From positions 124,001 through 188,000 of the forward strand of contig NZ_FOVU01000010.1 of NCBI RefSeq assembly GCF_900115265.1: DNA of 64,000 nt, read 5' to 3'. Below are positions 17,772 through 25,809 of this stretch, piece by piece; the stretch's first letter is position 1; every line of letters begins with the position of its first letter. The DNA comes from Bradyrhizobium sp. Ghvi (GTDB taxonomy: Bacteria; Pseudomonadota; Alphaproteobacteria; Rhizobiales; Xanthobacteraceae). Below the pieces are notes generated by a model that searched no databases, had not been told where the DNA came from, and saw only the letters and a program-made list of their open reading frames with translations. A program made the position numbers and the translations under genes.

Positions 17772-18419
17772 CTAGGCCGCGTCATCCAGCGCCGCCAGCC
17801 GTTCGGCCTCAGCGATGTCCTCGACGGTGTTGGCATTGAAGAAAGGATCGAGCGGCTCGGCCGGCCAGGTCACCGTTGCGAGCGGATAGCGCGCGGTCCA
17901 ACGATCGATCTTGCGGAGGTCCTCGACCACCAAAGCGTGACGTAACTCGTCGCGCAAGGCGACGCGCCACAGACCGATCACCGGATGCGACTGGCCGCCG
18001 GATGCGGCAACTGCGAGCTGCGCGTTCTCCCGTGCTCGCGCCTCATGAAGCCGCGCGACCAGATCGCGCGGCAGGAACGGGCAATCGCCGGCGGCGCTGA
18101 GCACCCAATCGACGTCCGGGCGGTTCGTTGCAGTCCAGTCGAGAGCCGCAAGAACGCCCGCAAGCGGACCGGGGAAGCCCGGCACATCATCGGAGATCAC
18201 CGGCGAGCCGAACGCGCCGAACCGGGCGGGATCACCATTCGCATTGAGGATCAACCCGTCGCATTGCGGCGAGAGGCGCGCGATCACGCGCTCCAGGATG
18301 GTGCGTCCGCCGATGGTTCGCATCGGCTTGTCGCCGCCACCCATGCGGCGCGCGAGGCCGCCGGCGAGCAGCACGCCAAGAGTCGGCGGAACACTCGTTG
18401 CTGGAATATCAGTCGTCAC
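17772..18419 (-). CDS. mobA: molybdenum cofactor guanylyltransferase MobA
   Basis: MobA joins GMP to molybdopterin to give MGD, the form used by the DMSO-reductase family including formate dehydrogenase. The 215-residue protein from GTG 18419 has the nucleotide-binding signature LLAGGLARRMGGGDKP, the VISDDVPGFPGPLAGVLAAL segment and SAAGDCPFLP. The GTG lies inside the end of fdhD (11-base overlap GTGACGACTGA), which argues for coupled translation and against the longer open frame that begins at 18527. Genes fdhD-mobA therefore form one unit for maturation of formate dehydrogenase. Confidence 0.93.
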   Translation of the reverse strand: MTTDIPATSVPPTLGVLLAGGLARRMGGGDKPMRTIGGRTILERVIARLSPQCDGLILNANGDPARFGAFGSPVISDDVPGFPGPLAGVLAALDWTATNRPDVDWVLSAAGDCPFLPRDLVARLHEARARENAQLAVAASGGQSHPVIGLWRVALRDELRHALVVEDLRKIDRWTARYPLATVTWPAEPLDPFFNANTVEDIAEAERLAALDDAA

Positions 18420-19299
18420 CGCCTTCGCCTTTACGCTTGTGTTTGGCCGATTCCTCTTCGACGTAAGCGAGGTTCTGGTCGTAGACGATCCGTTCCTCGC
18501 CCGCGAGTGCGATGAAGCGTTTTCCACGCGTACGCCCGACCAGCGTCAGGCCCACTTGCCTTGCGAGATCGACGCCCCAGGCCGTGAAGCCGGAGCGGGA
18601 CACCAGGATCGGAATGCCCATACGCACCGTTTTGATCACCATCTCCGAGGTGAGGCGTCCCGTGGTGTAGAGGATCTTGTCGCCAGGCTCGACGCCGTGG
18701 CGGTACATCCAGCCCGCGATCTTGTCGACCGCGTTGTGGCGCCCGACATCTTCAGTGTAGCAGAGCGGCTCGCCCGCCTTGCACAATACGCAGCCGTGGA
18801 TCGCGCCGGCTTCGAGATAGAGCGAGGGCATGGTGTTGATGGTTTGCGTCATCTGGTAAAGCCAGGAGGTGCGCAGCTCGGCCTTGGGCAACGCGACACT
18901 CTCGACTGCCTCCAGCAGGTCGCCGAAAGCGGTGCCCTGCGCGCAGCCCGAAGTCTGCGTCCGCTTCTTTAGCTTTGCCTCGAAATTGGTGTGGTGTGTG
19001 GTGCGCACCACCACGACCTGAAGATCGTCGTCGTATTCGACCTCGGTGACCACGTCATTATATTTCAGCATGTTCTGGTTCAGCAGGTAGCCGAGCGCCA
19101 GATATTCCGGATAGTCGCCAATCGTCATCATGGTGACGATCTCCTGCGAATTCAGATAGAGCGTCAGCGGCCGTTCCATCGGCACCTTGATCTCGACCCT
19201 GGCGCCGGTCTGGTCGGTCCCGGTCACGCTCTGGGTCAGGCGCGGGTTGCCGGGATCAGGGACGATCAGGGGTACCGGGGCTTTGTCGATCTTCATCAT
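18409..19299 (-). CDS. fdhD: FdhD, sulfurtransferase needed for formate dehydrogenase activity
   Basis: FdhD passes sulfur from a cysteine desulfurase to the bis-MGD cofactor of formate dehydrogenase. The 296-residue protein shows the family marks: the sulfur-carrying loop with two cysteines in GAIHGCVLCKAG, then EDVGRHNAVDKIAGWM, YTTGRLTSEMVIKTVRMGIP and SRSGFTAWGVDLARQVGLTLVGR. Length is close to the usual 270-300. It overlaps mobA by 11 bases. The gene is divergent from mobB with a 106-base spacer that should hold both promoters. Its presence beside FDH subunit genes 5 kb away supports one functional cluster. Confidence 0.96.
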   Translation of the reverse strand: MMKIDKAPVPLIVPDPGNPRLTQSVTGTDQTGARVEIKVPMERPLTLYLNSQEIVTMMTIGDYPEYLALGYLLNQNMLKYNDVVTEVEYDDDLQVVVVRTTHHTNFEAKLKKRTQTSGCAQGTAFGDLLEAVESVALPKAELRTSWLYQMTQTINTMPSLYLEAGAIHGCVLCKAGEPLCYTEDVGRHNAVDKIAGWMYRHGVEPGDKILYTTGRLTSEMVIKTVRMGIPILVSRSGFTAWGVDLARQVGLTLVGRTRGKRFIALAGEERIVYDQNLAYVEEESAKHKRKGEGGDD

Positions 19300-19405
19300 G
19301 GAGGCGACGTTAGCATGACATTCGGGTCAAGCCGATATAAGCATGCGCATGGTGATGGAGAAGGCGGTTCCGGCGCGTCACGCCGCCGGCGGAGATCGAG
19401 TTGCG

Positions 19406-19933
19406 ATGAAAGTCATCGGCCTTGCGGGCTGGAGCGGTGCAGGCAAGACCACGCTGTTGACGCGGCTGATTCCGCATTTCAACGCGCAGGGGGTGCGCGT
19501 CTCCGTGATCAAGCATGCGCATCACCGGTTCGACGTCGACGTGCCCGGTAAGGATTCCTGGCGTCATCGCGAGGCCGGCGCGGCCGAGGTGCTGGTGGCT
19601 TCGTCGAACCGCTGGGCCCTGATGCACGAATTGCGCGGTGCGGCCGAGCCGCGACTTTCGGAACTCTTGGGAAAATTGTCCACGGTCGATCTCGTGGTGG
19701 TCGAAGGCTTCAAGCGCGAGCCGCATCGCAAGATCGAGGTGCATCGCGTCGCTAACAACAAGCCGCTGCTGTTTCCCGACGATCCCGGAATTGTCGGGAT
19801 TGCGACCGATGCTGCGGTCGAAACCCGGTTGCCGACCGTCCATCTCGACGATATCCACGCTGCAGCAGCATTGCTGTTGCGTGCAGCGATGCCGATCGAG
19901 GAAGCGGTTGCAAGAAGCGTGGCGATGCGCTGA
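19406..19933 (+). CDS. mobB: molybdopterin-guanine dinucleotide biosynthesis protein MobB
   Basis: MobB is a GTP-binding partner of MobA. The 175-residue protein from ATG 19406 starts with MKVIGLAGWSGAGKTTLL, a P-loop; then VSVIKHAHHRFDVDVPGKDSWRH, which is the family's lysine-histidine motif, and VDLVVVEGFK. The ORF is open upstream to 19343 but the extra residues lack family similarity. The next gene, moeA, starts nine bases past the stop, so mobB-moeA-tusA-like probably form one operon. Confidence 0.93.
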   Translation: MKVIGLAGWSGAGKTTLLTRLIPHFNAQGVRVSVIKHAHHRFDVDVPGKDSWRHREAGAAEVLVASSNRWALMHELRGAAEPRLSELLGKLSTVDLVVVEGFKREPHRKIEVHRVANNKPLLFPDDPGIVGIATDAAVETRLPTVHLDDIHAAAALLLRAAMPIEEAVARSVAMR

Positions 19934-19942
19934 CGAGGCACC

Positions 19943-21199
19943 ATGGCGCAACTGTCGGATGATTGTTTTGCTTTCAGTGGACCGATGATGTCGGTCGACG
20001 AGGCCGTTGGCCTGATCACGGCCCGCGTCAGCGCGATCGCCGATCTCGAGACGGTGACGCTGGTTGAGGCCGACGGGCGCGTGCTGGCGCACAACATCGC
20101 GGCGCCGCTGCCGCTGCCGCCTTTCACCAACTCGGCTGTCGACGGCTACGCCGTCGGCGATGCCGATCTCCCCGAGACAGCAGAGCGGGCGTTCCCGCTC
20201 GATGGCCGCATCCAGGCCGGTGGCGTTGCCCAAGCGTCGATCAAGCCCGGTCACGCCGCGCGCATCTTCACGGGTGCGCCGATGCCGCCGGGGGCCGAGA
20301 CCGTCTTCATGCAGGAAGATGTCCGCATCGATCAATCAGGCAAGGTCGTGCTGCCATCCGGGCTGAAGCGAGGTGCCAATGTTCGGCCGGCAGGAGAGGA
20401 CATCCCGCTGGGACAGGTTGCTCTATGCGCCGGCCAGCGGCTGCGGCCGCAGCACGTTGCGCTCGCCGCGGCGTTCGGGCTGACCCGGCTTGACGTCGTC
20501 AGGCGCATCCGTGTCGCGGTGTTCTCCACTGGCGACGAGTTGGCTTCGCCCGGCGAGCCCCGCGCGGCTTCGCAGCTGTTCGACTCCAACCGTTTCATGC
20601 TGATGGCGATGCTGCGCCGGCTTGGCTGCGAGGTTAGCGATCTCGGCATTTTGCGCGACGAGCGCAGCTCGCTCGCGAATGGATTGAAGCACGTGGCGGG
20701 CGCGCACGATCTGATCCTCACCACCGGGGGCGTCTCGACCGGCGAGGAAGACCACGTCAAGGCAGCGGTCGAAAGCGTCGGCTCACTCGTGCTGTGGCGG
20801 ATGGCGATCAAGCCCGGCCGGCCCGTGGCGATGGGCATCATCGACGGCACGCCACTGATCGGATTGCCCGGCAACCCCGTCGCGAGCTACGTCACCTTCG
20901 TCCATGTGGTGCGTCCGACTGTATTGGCGCTTGCCGGCAGTCTGCCGGAGCCGCTGTTGCCGATCCCGTTGCGTGCGGCGTTCGCCTACAAAAAGAAACC
21001 GGGCCGTCGCGAATATGTGCGGGCCTCGTTGAGGCGCGCGGAGGATGGTGCGCTGGAAGCGGTCAAGTTTCCGCGCGAAGGCGCCGGGCTGCTCTCGTCA
21101 TTGGTGGAGACCGACGGACTGATTGAGCTGGGCGAAGACATCACGCGCGTCGAACCGGGTGAGAGCGTAGGTTTCCTGTCCTATGCAGACCTGATCTGA
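19943..21199 (+). CDS. moeA: molybdopterin molybdenumtransferase MoeA (gephyrin-like)
   Basis: This 418-residue protein is the most canonical of three MoeA homologues in the window. It has PPFTNSAVDGYAVG, FTGAPMPPGAETVFMQED, FSTGDELASPGEP, the GGVSTGEEDHVK box and IGLPGNPVASYVTF, which together form the metal insertion site. The reaction is release of AMP from adenylyl-molybdopterin with insertion of molybdate (or tungstate). It follows mobB by nine bases. With the MoeA-PBP fusion and the divergent MoeA nearby, it probably provides the housekeeping activity, while the others may be specialised for the metal used by formate dehydrogenase. Confidence 0.95.
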   Translation: MAQLSDDCFAFSGPMMSVDEAVGLITARVSAIADLETVTLVEADGRVLAHNIAAPLPLPPFTNSAVDGYAVGDADLPETAERAFPLDGRIQAGGVAQASIKPGHAARIFTGAPMPPGAETVFMQEDVRIDQSGKVVLPSGLKRGANVRPAGEDIPLGQVALCAGQRLRPQHVALAAAFGLTRLDVVRRIRVAVFSTGDELASPGEPRAASQLFDSNRFMLMAMLRRLGCEVSDLGILRDERSSLANGLKHVAGAHDLILTTGGVSTGEEDHVKAAVESVGSLVLWRMAIKPGRPVAMGIIDGTPLIGLPGNPVASYVTFVHVVRPTVLALAGSLPEPLLPIPLRAAFAYKKKPGRREYVRASLRRAEDGALEAVKFPREGAGLLSSLVETDGLIELGEDITRVEPGESVGFLSYADLI

Positions 21200-21242
21200 G
21201 CCCTGCGTTGACGCTCTCGTTCTCTCCCGCCATGTTGCGCCC

Positions 21243-21506
21243 ATGACCCGAACGACCCTCGATCTCACCGGGCTGAAATGCCCGCTACCAGCCTTGAAAA
21301 CACGCAAGGCGCTAAAGCCATTGCAACCGGGCGATCAACTTGAGGTGCACTGCACGGATCCGCTGTCGGTAATTGACATTCCGAACCTGATCCGCGAGAC
21401 GGGCGACACGGTGGAGATCACCGAGCGCAACGACGCGCGCATCGTGTTCTTGATAGAAAAAGCGAATGGTTCGATAGGCGACGCCAATGCTGCGCTGCGT
21501 TCTTGA
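21243..21506 (+). CDS. TusA/SirA-family sulfur carrier protein
   Basis: The 87-residue protein has the TusA signature near its start, LDLTGLKCPLPALKTRKAL, with the CPxP cysteine that carries persulfide. The rest fits the two-layer alpha/beta fold of the family. TusA-like proteins take sulfur from cysteine desulfurase and pass it on; in other bacteria such proteins affect molybdenum enzymes including formate dehydrogenase. Placed 43 bases after moeA and near fdhD, this copy may feed sulfur to FdhD or to molybdopterin formation. That is inferred from position; a role in tRNA thiolation cannot be ruled out. Confidence 0.85.
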   Translation: MTRTTLDLTGLKCPLPALKTRKALKPLQPGDQLEVHCTDPLSVIDIPNLIRETGDTVEITERNDARIVFLIEKANGSIGDANAALRS

Positions 21507-21827
21507 GCGCGCGTGACCACGCCGATACCGACCTTTTATCTATCGACATCGATCACGGCTTCTGCCCCAATTGACTTTGTCCGCGCGGGCGCGGAGGTTG
21601 AGTCTTGTCCGCGTTACGCAGATAAGCGGGCCACGCACGAAGCCTGCATATCATATCGGGCATAGAGCCCCATTCGAGGGGTTATCTTTTTCAGGTGCGC
21701 GTGACGGTCCTGGCGCGTGTCGGGTGATTGTGCGGAGCAGCAGGGGCAACGGCTGCGTCGCAATGGGCTGAGGAACAGGATCGTAGCGGCAGGTTTGCTC
21801 AGAAGGGCAGCTGCAGGGGAGGAGTGC
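21507..21827. promoter_or_regulatory. 321-bp leader of the OFA transporter gene
   Basis: No gene is supported here, although the transporter frame is open back to 21717. The strong Shine-Dalgarno AGGGGAGGAG just before 21828 decides the transporter start. A promoter is expected but I cannot assign its elements. Confidence 0.4.
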
Positions 21828-23480
21828 ATGACGACAATTGAGGGCACTGGAAGCATTTCGGGTGCTGGCGCGGGAATTCTCGATCGCGAACATACAGTGG
21901 CGAAGGCCGGCTTCAATCGCTGGCTGGTGCCGCCTGCGGCGCTGTGCATCCATCTCTGCATCGGCATGGCCTACGGCTTCTCGGTGTTCTGGCTGCCGCT
22001 CTCGCGTGCGGTCGGCCTCACGGCTCCGAAGGCCTGCCCGGATATGTCGCTGTGGCAAGAGCTCTTCACCACCACGTGCGACTGGAAGGTCGCGAGCCTC
22101 GGGTGGATGTTCACCCTGTTCTTCGTCCTGCTTGGCGTCTCCGCCGCGATCTGGGGCGGCTGGCTTGAACGAGCCGGTCCGCGCAAGGCAGGCTTCGTTG
22201 CCGCACTTTGCTGGGGCGGCGGGCTCCTGATCGGCGCGCTCGGCGTCTACGTCCATCAACTCTGGATCATGTGGCTCGGAGCCGGTGTCATCGGCGGCGT
22301 CGGGCTCGGCCTCGGCTACATCTCGCCGGTGTCGACGCTGATCAAATGGTTTCCCGATCGCCGCGGCATGGCGACGGGCATGGCCATCATGGGCTTTGGC
22401 GGTGGTGCGATGATCGGCGCGCCATTCGCCAATCTGCTGATCAACTACTTCAAATCGTCGACCGACGTCGGTGTGTGGCAGACCTTCGTCGTCATGGGCC
22501 TCGTCTATTTCGTCTTCATGACGATCGGTGCGTTTGCCTATCGCGTGACGCCCGCTGGCTGGCAGCCTGAGGGCTGGACTCCGCCGAGCGAAAAGAAGTC
22601 GATGATCACCGAGCATCACGTCCACCTCGACAACGCGCACAAGACGCCGCAATTCTGGTTGATCTGGTGGGTGCTGTGCTTGAACGTGTCCGCCGGGATC
22701 GGCGTGATCGGCATGGCCTCGCCGATGCTCCAGGAAATCTTCGCCGGCAAGTTGATCGGGCATCCCGAGCTCACCTTCGGCCAGCTCTCGGTTGAGCAGA
22801 AGACCGTGATCGCCGGCATCGCGGCGGGCTTTGCCGGCCTGCTGTCGCTGTTCAACATCGGCGGCCGGTTCTTCTGGGCCTCGCTGTCCGACTATATGGG
22901 CCGCAAGAACACCTACTACACGTTCTTCATCCTCGGCATCGTGCTCTACGCGCTGGCGCCGACCTTTGCGGCAATGGGATCGAAGCTTCTCTTCGTGCTC
23001 GGGTTCGGCATCATCCTGTCGATGTATGGCGGCGGCTTTGCGACGGTGCCGGCTTATCTCGCCGACATGTTCGGAACCCAGTTCGTCGGGGCCATTCACG
23101 GCCGGCTGCTGACGGCTTGGTCGACCGCGGGCATCATCGGCCCCGTCGTGGTGAACTACATCCGCGAGTTCCAGCTCGCGGCGGGCGTGCCGCGTGACCA
23201 GCTCTACAACACGACCATGTACATTCTCTGTGCGATGCTGATCGCGGGTATCATCTGCAACTACCTCGTCAAGCCGGTCGACTCAAAATGGTATATGAGC
23301 GAGGCTGAGATCGCGAAGTTGCAGGCGGCAACCGCCGGTGCGGGTCAGGTCCAGACCGGCTCGTTCGGGATCGGCACTGGCGGCCTTGACGTCAAGGCTG
23401 CCCTGTTCTGGCTCTTTGTCGGCATTCCGCTGGCGTGGGGCGTGTACAAGACGCTCGAGAGCGCCGTGAAGATCCTTTGA
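21828..23480 (+). CDS. OFA-family MFS transporter (oxalate/formate antiporter type)
   Basis: The 550-residue membrane protein starts at ATG 21828 behind AGGGGAGGAG. It has about 12 membrane segments, an extended loop after the first (KACPDMSLWQELFTTTCDW) seen in this subgroup, GWLERAGPRKAGF between TM2 and TM3, and LGYISPVSTLIKWFPDRRGMATG, a hallmark of the oxalate/formate antiporter family. The central loop and an added C-terminal helix (LFWLFVGIPLAWGVYKTL) are typical of alphaproteobacterial members. Next to formate dehydrogenase and its cofactor genes it is a candidate for formate or oxalate movement; the actual substrate is not shown by sequence. Confidence 0.88.
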   Translation: MTTIEGTGSISGAGAGILDREHTVAKAGFNRWLVPPAALCIHLCIGMAYGFSVFWLPLSRAVGLTAPKACPDMSLWQELFTTTCDWKVASLGWMFTLFFVLLGVSAAIWGGWLERAGPRKAGFVAALCWGGGLLIGALGVYVHQLWIMWLGAGVIGGVGLGLGYISPVSTLIKWFPDRRGMATGMAIMGFGGGAMIGAPFANLLINYFKSSTDVGVWQTFVVMGLVYFVFMTIGAFAYRVTPAGWQPEGWTPPSEKKSMITEHHVHLDNAHKTPQFWLIWWVLCLNVSAGIGVIGMASPMLQEIFAGKLIGHPELTFGQLSVEQKTVIAGIAAGFAGLLSLFNIGGRFFWASLSDYMGRKNTYYTFFILGIVLYALAPTFAAMGSKLLFVLGFGIILSMYGGGFATVPAYLADMFGTQFVGAIHGRLLTAWSTAGIIGPVVVNYIREFQLAAGVPRDQLYNTTMYILCAMLIAGIICNYLVKPVDSKWYMSEAEIAKLQAATAGAGQVQTGSFGIGTGGLDVKAALFWLFVGIPLAWGVYKTLESAVKIL

Positions 23481-23492
23481 TCGAACCTGTCA

Positions 23493-23522
23493 CCGCGGGA
23501 AGCTGACGCCAGCGTCCCGCGG
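23493..23522 (+). terminator. hairpin downstream of the OFA transporter gene
   Basis: CCGCGGGA at 23493-23500 pairs with TCCCGCGG at 23515-23522, with a further GCT/AGC pair inside the loop. It starts 12 bases after the stop. The following sequence TATTCGTTTG is only mildly T-rich, so termination is likely but not certain. Confidence 0.5.
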
Positions 23523-23566
23523 TATTCGTTTGACTGACAAATTGAGAATGGGACTAGGGGATTCCT

Positions 23567-23848
23567 ATGCTTCGCACCCGTATCTGCCTTACCGCCATGC
23601 TGTTGGCAGCAAGCCTCCACACCGCATCCGCCCAGACCGCGACGGCGCCTGCGCCGGCACTTGCCGCGACCACTTCCGCCAAGCCGCCGGGCAAGATCAA
23701 GCTCACGATGCAGAAGCTGAAACAGATGAAAGCCACCTGGGCCGCCAATAAGCCGAAGCTGAAGGCCTGCCGTGCCGAGGTGAAGGCCAAGGGACTGACC
23801 GGCGATGATCGCTGGTTCTACATCCAGGATTGCATGGATAAGACCTGA
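23567..23848 (+). CDS. small secreted PsiF-repeat-like protein
   Basis: The 93-residue product has a clear signal peptide (ICLTAMLLAASLHTASA, cut before QTATA), then an Ala/Pro-rich linker and a basic helical part. The C-terminal segment KLKACRAEVKAKGLTGDDRWFYIQ resembles the PsiF repeat: Cys, AKGL.GD.R..F and a second Cys. PsiF in enteric bacteria is a phosphate-starvation protein of unknown role. This one is probably periplasmic. It lies between the transporter and the formate dehydrogenase genes, each separated by hairpins, so it is probably its own transcript. Confidence 0.7.
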   Translation: MLRTRICLTAMLLAASLHTASAQTATAPAPALAATTSAKPPGKIKLTMQKLKQMKATWAANKPKLKACRAEVKAKGLTGDDRWFYIQDCMDKT

Positions 23849-23876
23849 CGCCGGGTTCCAGGGATGGATCGCGAAA

Positions 23877-23906
23877 GGGGGCGTGGCAGGGCGGCTGCCC
23901 GCCCCC
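23877..23906 (+). terminator. strong hairpin after the PsiF-like gene
   Basis: GGGGGCG at 23877-23883 pairs with CGCCCCC at 23900-23906 and an inner GGCAG/CTGCC adds five pairs. It lies about 30 bases after the PsiF-like stop. It is followed by TAAATCATTAT rather than a T-run, so it may be a terminator or a barrier between this gene and the fdh promoter. Confidence 0.45.
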
Positions 23907-23942
23907 TAAATCATTATAGAGACGTTCTAAATCTACTTGCCC

Positions 23943-23958
23943 CTCTGGTATACCAGAG
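23943..23958. promoter_or_regulatory. 16-bp perfect palindrome upstream of the formate dehydrogenase genes, GntR/FadR-type operator candidate
   Basis: CTCTGGTATACCAGAG is its own reverse complement. The core TGGTATACCA fits the operator pattern of FadR-subfamily GntR regulators (TGGT..ACCA). It lies 141 bases before the start of the beta subunit gene and is the only strong dyad between the PsiF-like hairpin and that gene. No regulator gene is adjacent; a FadR-type GntR gene lies at 32758-33441 but its own putative operator differs in the flanking bases. That it controls fdh is inferred. Confidence 0.55.
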
Positions 23959-24099
23959 ACTAGAGTTGAGCGGAATGAGGCTCGATTCAAGGACGCGGGA
24001 GCACGCGGTTCCATCGATTTGAGCCCGGAAATGAGGGCGGGTCGCGATGGCGATCCCAGCCTGAGATCATCGCGCTTTTGAGGAGAACGCGACGTTTCC

Positions 24100-25809
24100 A
24101 TGAGCAGCAACGACGACGTTCACAAGGTCAGAGAATTCGAGCATCCGGGCGAGGGGCGCCGGCGCGCCAAGGCGACGCCCAAAGGACGACAGGTCGATCC
24201 GACCGCCTCGCATGAGATCGAGCAGTTGCTGGGCGACCGCCCACGGCGGCGCGATCTCCTGATCGAATATCTGCACCTGATCCAGGACAAGTATCACCAG
24301 ATCTCGGCCGCCCATCTTGCCGCGCTCGCCGACGAGATGAAGCTCGCCTTCGCCGAGGTGTTCGAGACCGCGACCTTCTATGCGCATTTCGACGTGGTGA
24401 AGGAAGGCGAGCCCGACGTCCAGCCGCTGACGATCCGCGTCTGCGATTCGCTGACTTGCGCGATGCTCGGGGGCGAAAAGCTGCTGGAGGATTTGCAGAG
24501 TGCATCAGGCCCCGGCATTCGCGTCGTCCGAGCGCCGTGCGTCGGGCGCTGCGATACCGCGCCGGCTGCTGAAGTCGGCCACAACTTCGTCGATCATGCG
24601 ACCGTTGACAATGTCATGGCCGCCGCAAAAGCCGGCGACACCCACGCGCATCTGCCCAAATACATCGATTACGACAGCTACATCGCCGGCGGTGGGTACA
24701 AGCTGCTGGACCGCCTGCGCTCGGGTGAGCTCTCGAAAGACGATCTGCTGAAGGCGCTCGACGACGCCTCGCTGCGCGGCCTCGGCGGCGCCGGCTTCCC
24801 GACTGGTCGTAAATGGCGCGCCGTGTTAGGGGAGCCCGGTCCGCGGCTGATGGCGATCAACGGCGACGAAGGCGAGCCCGGCACGTTCAAGGATCGCGTC
24901 TATCTCGAAAGCGATCCGCATCGCTTCATCGAGGGCATGCTGATCGGCGCGCATGTGGTGCAGGCCTCCGACGTCTACATCTATCTGCGCGACGAATATC
25001 CGGCCTCGCGCGAGATCCTGACGCGCGAGATCGCAAAGCTGCCCGCAGGCGGCCCGACGCTGCACATGCGCCGTGGCGCTGGCGCCTATATCTGCGGCGA
25101 GGAGTCTTCGCTGCTGGAAAGCATCGAAGGCAAGCGCGGCCTGCCGCGGCACAAGCCGCCTTACCCGTTCCAGGTCGGGTTGTTCGGCCTTCCGACGCTG
25201 ATCAACAATATCGAGACGCTGTGGTGGGTGCGCGACATTGTCGAGAAGGGGGCCGATTGGTGGAAGGGCCATGGCCGCCACGAGCGTCACGGCCTGCGCA
25301 GCTTCTCGGTCTCGGGTCGCGTCAAAAATCCCGGCATGAAGCTGGCGCCCGCGGGCATCACCGTGCGCGAACTGATCGACGAATATTGCGGCGGCATGGC
25401 CGACGGCCATCAGTTCTACGCGTACCTGCCGGGCGGCGCCTCCGGCGGCATTCTGCCCGCGTCGATGGACGACATCCCGCTCGATTTCGGCACGCTGGAG
25501 AAATACGGCTGCTTCATCGGTTCTGCGGCGATCGTGATCCTGTCGCAAAAGGACAGCGTACGCGCCGCCGCGCTCAACCTGATGAAGTTCTTCGAGGACG
25601 AGAGCTGCGGCCAGTGCACGCCATGCCGCGTCGGAACCCAGAAGGCGGCGCTACTGATGCAGAAGCCGGTCTGGAACCGTGCCCTGCTGGAAGAATTGAG
25701 CCAGGCGATGCGCGACGCCTCGATCTGCGGGCTCGGACAGGCGGCATCGAATCCGCTGTCCTCCGTGATCAAATATTTCCCTGACGAGTTCAAGGAAGCG
25801 GCCGAATGA
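24100..25809 (+). CDS. fdh1B: NAD-dependent formate dehydrogenase beta subunit, NuoE-NuoF fusion (FDH1/Fds type)
   Basis: This subunit carries electrons from formate to NAD+. The 569-residue protein has a NuoE-like thioredoxin-fold domain (about 30-185) with [2Fe-2S] ligands Cys115, Cys120, Cys147 and Cys151, then a NuoF-like domain with the NAD(H) loop LRGLGGAGFPTGRKW, the FMN site NGDEGEPGTFKDR and [4Fe-4S] ligands in ESCGQCTPCRVGT. Separate FdsG and FdsB proteins are used in Cupriavidus and Rhodobacter; a fused 570-residue beta subunit is the layout of the tungsten-containing FDH1 of Methylobacterium extorquens. Start ATG 24100 has AGGAG upstream at long spacing. The stop overlaps the alpha gene (ATGA), so translation is coupled. 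Confidence 0.93.
   Translation: MSSNDDVHKVREFEHPGEGRRRAKATPKGRQVDPTASHEIEQLLGDRPRRRDLLIEYLHLIQDKYHQISAAHLAALADEMKLAFAEVFETATFYAHFDVVKEGEPDVQPLTIRVCDSLTCAMLGGEKLLEDLQSASGPGIRVVRAPCVGRCDTAPAAEVGHNFVDHATVDNVMAAAKAGDTHAHLPKYIDYDSYIAGGGYKLLDRLRSGELSKDDLLKALDDASLRGLGGAGFPTGRKWRAVLGEPGPRLMAINGDEGEPGTFKDRVYLESDPHRFIEGMLIGAHVVQASDVYIYLRDEYPASREILTREIAKLPAGGPTLHMRRGAGAYICGEESSLLESIEGKRGLPRHKPPYPFQVGLFGLPTLINNIETLWWVRDIVEKGADWWKGHGRHERHGLRSFSVSGRVKNPGMKLAPAGITVRELIDEYCGGMADGHQFYAYLPGGASGGILPASMDDIPLDFGTLEKYGCFIGSAAIVILSQKDSVRAAALNLMKFFEDESCGQCTPCRVGTQKAALLMQKPVWNRALLEELSQAMRDASICGLGQAASNPLSSVIKYFPDEFKEAAE

Noticed and set aside
16319..17836. 505-codon minus-strand frame opposite the MoeA-PBP gene
   Set aside because: Antisense shadow with no domain; the plus-strand protein has full MoeA and PBP motifs.
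18419..18527. Extended N-terminus of MobA
   Set aside because: The extra 36 residues overlap fdhD and are not family-like; GTG 18419 sits in a normal coupled overlap.
21651..23099. 482-codon minus-strand frame opposite the OFA transporter
   Set aside because: Antisense shadow; charged low-complexity translation.
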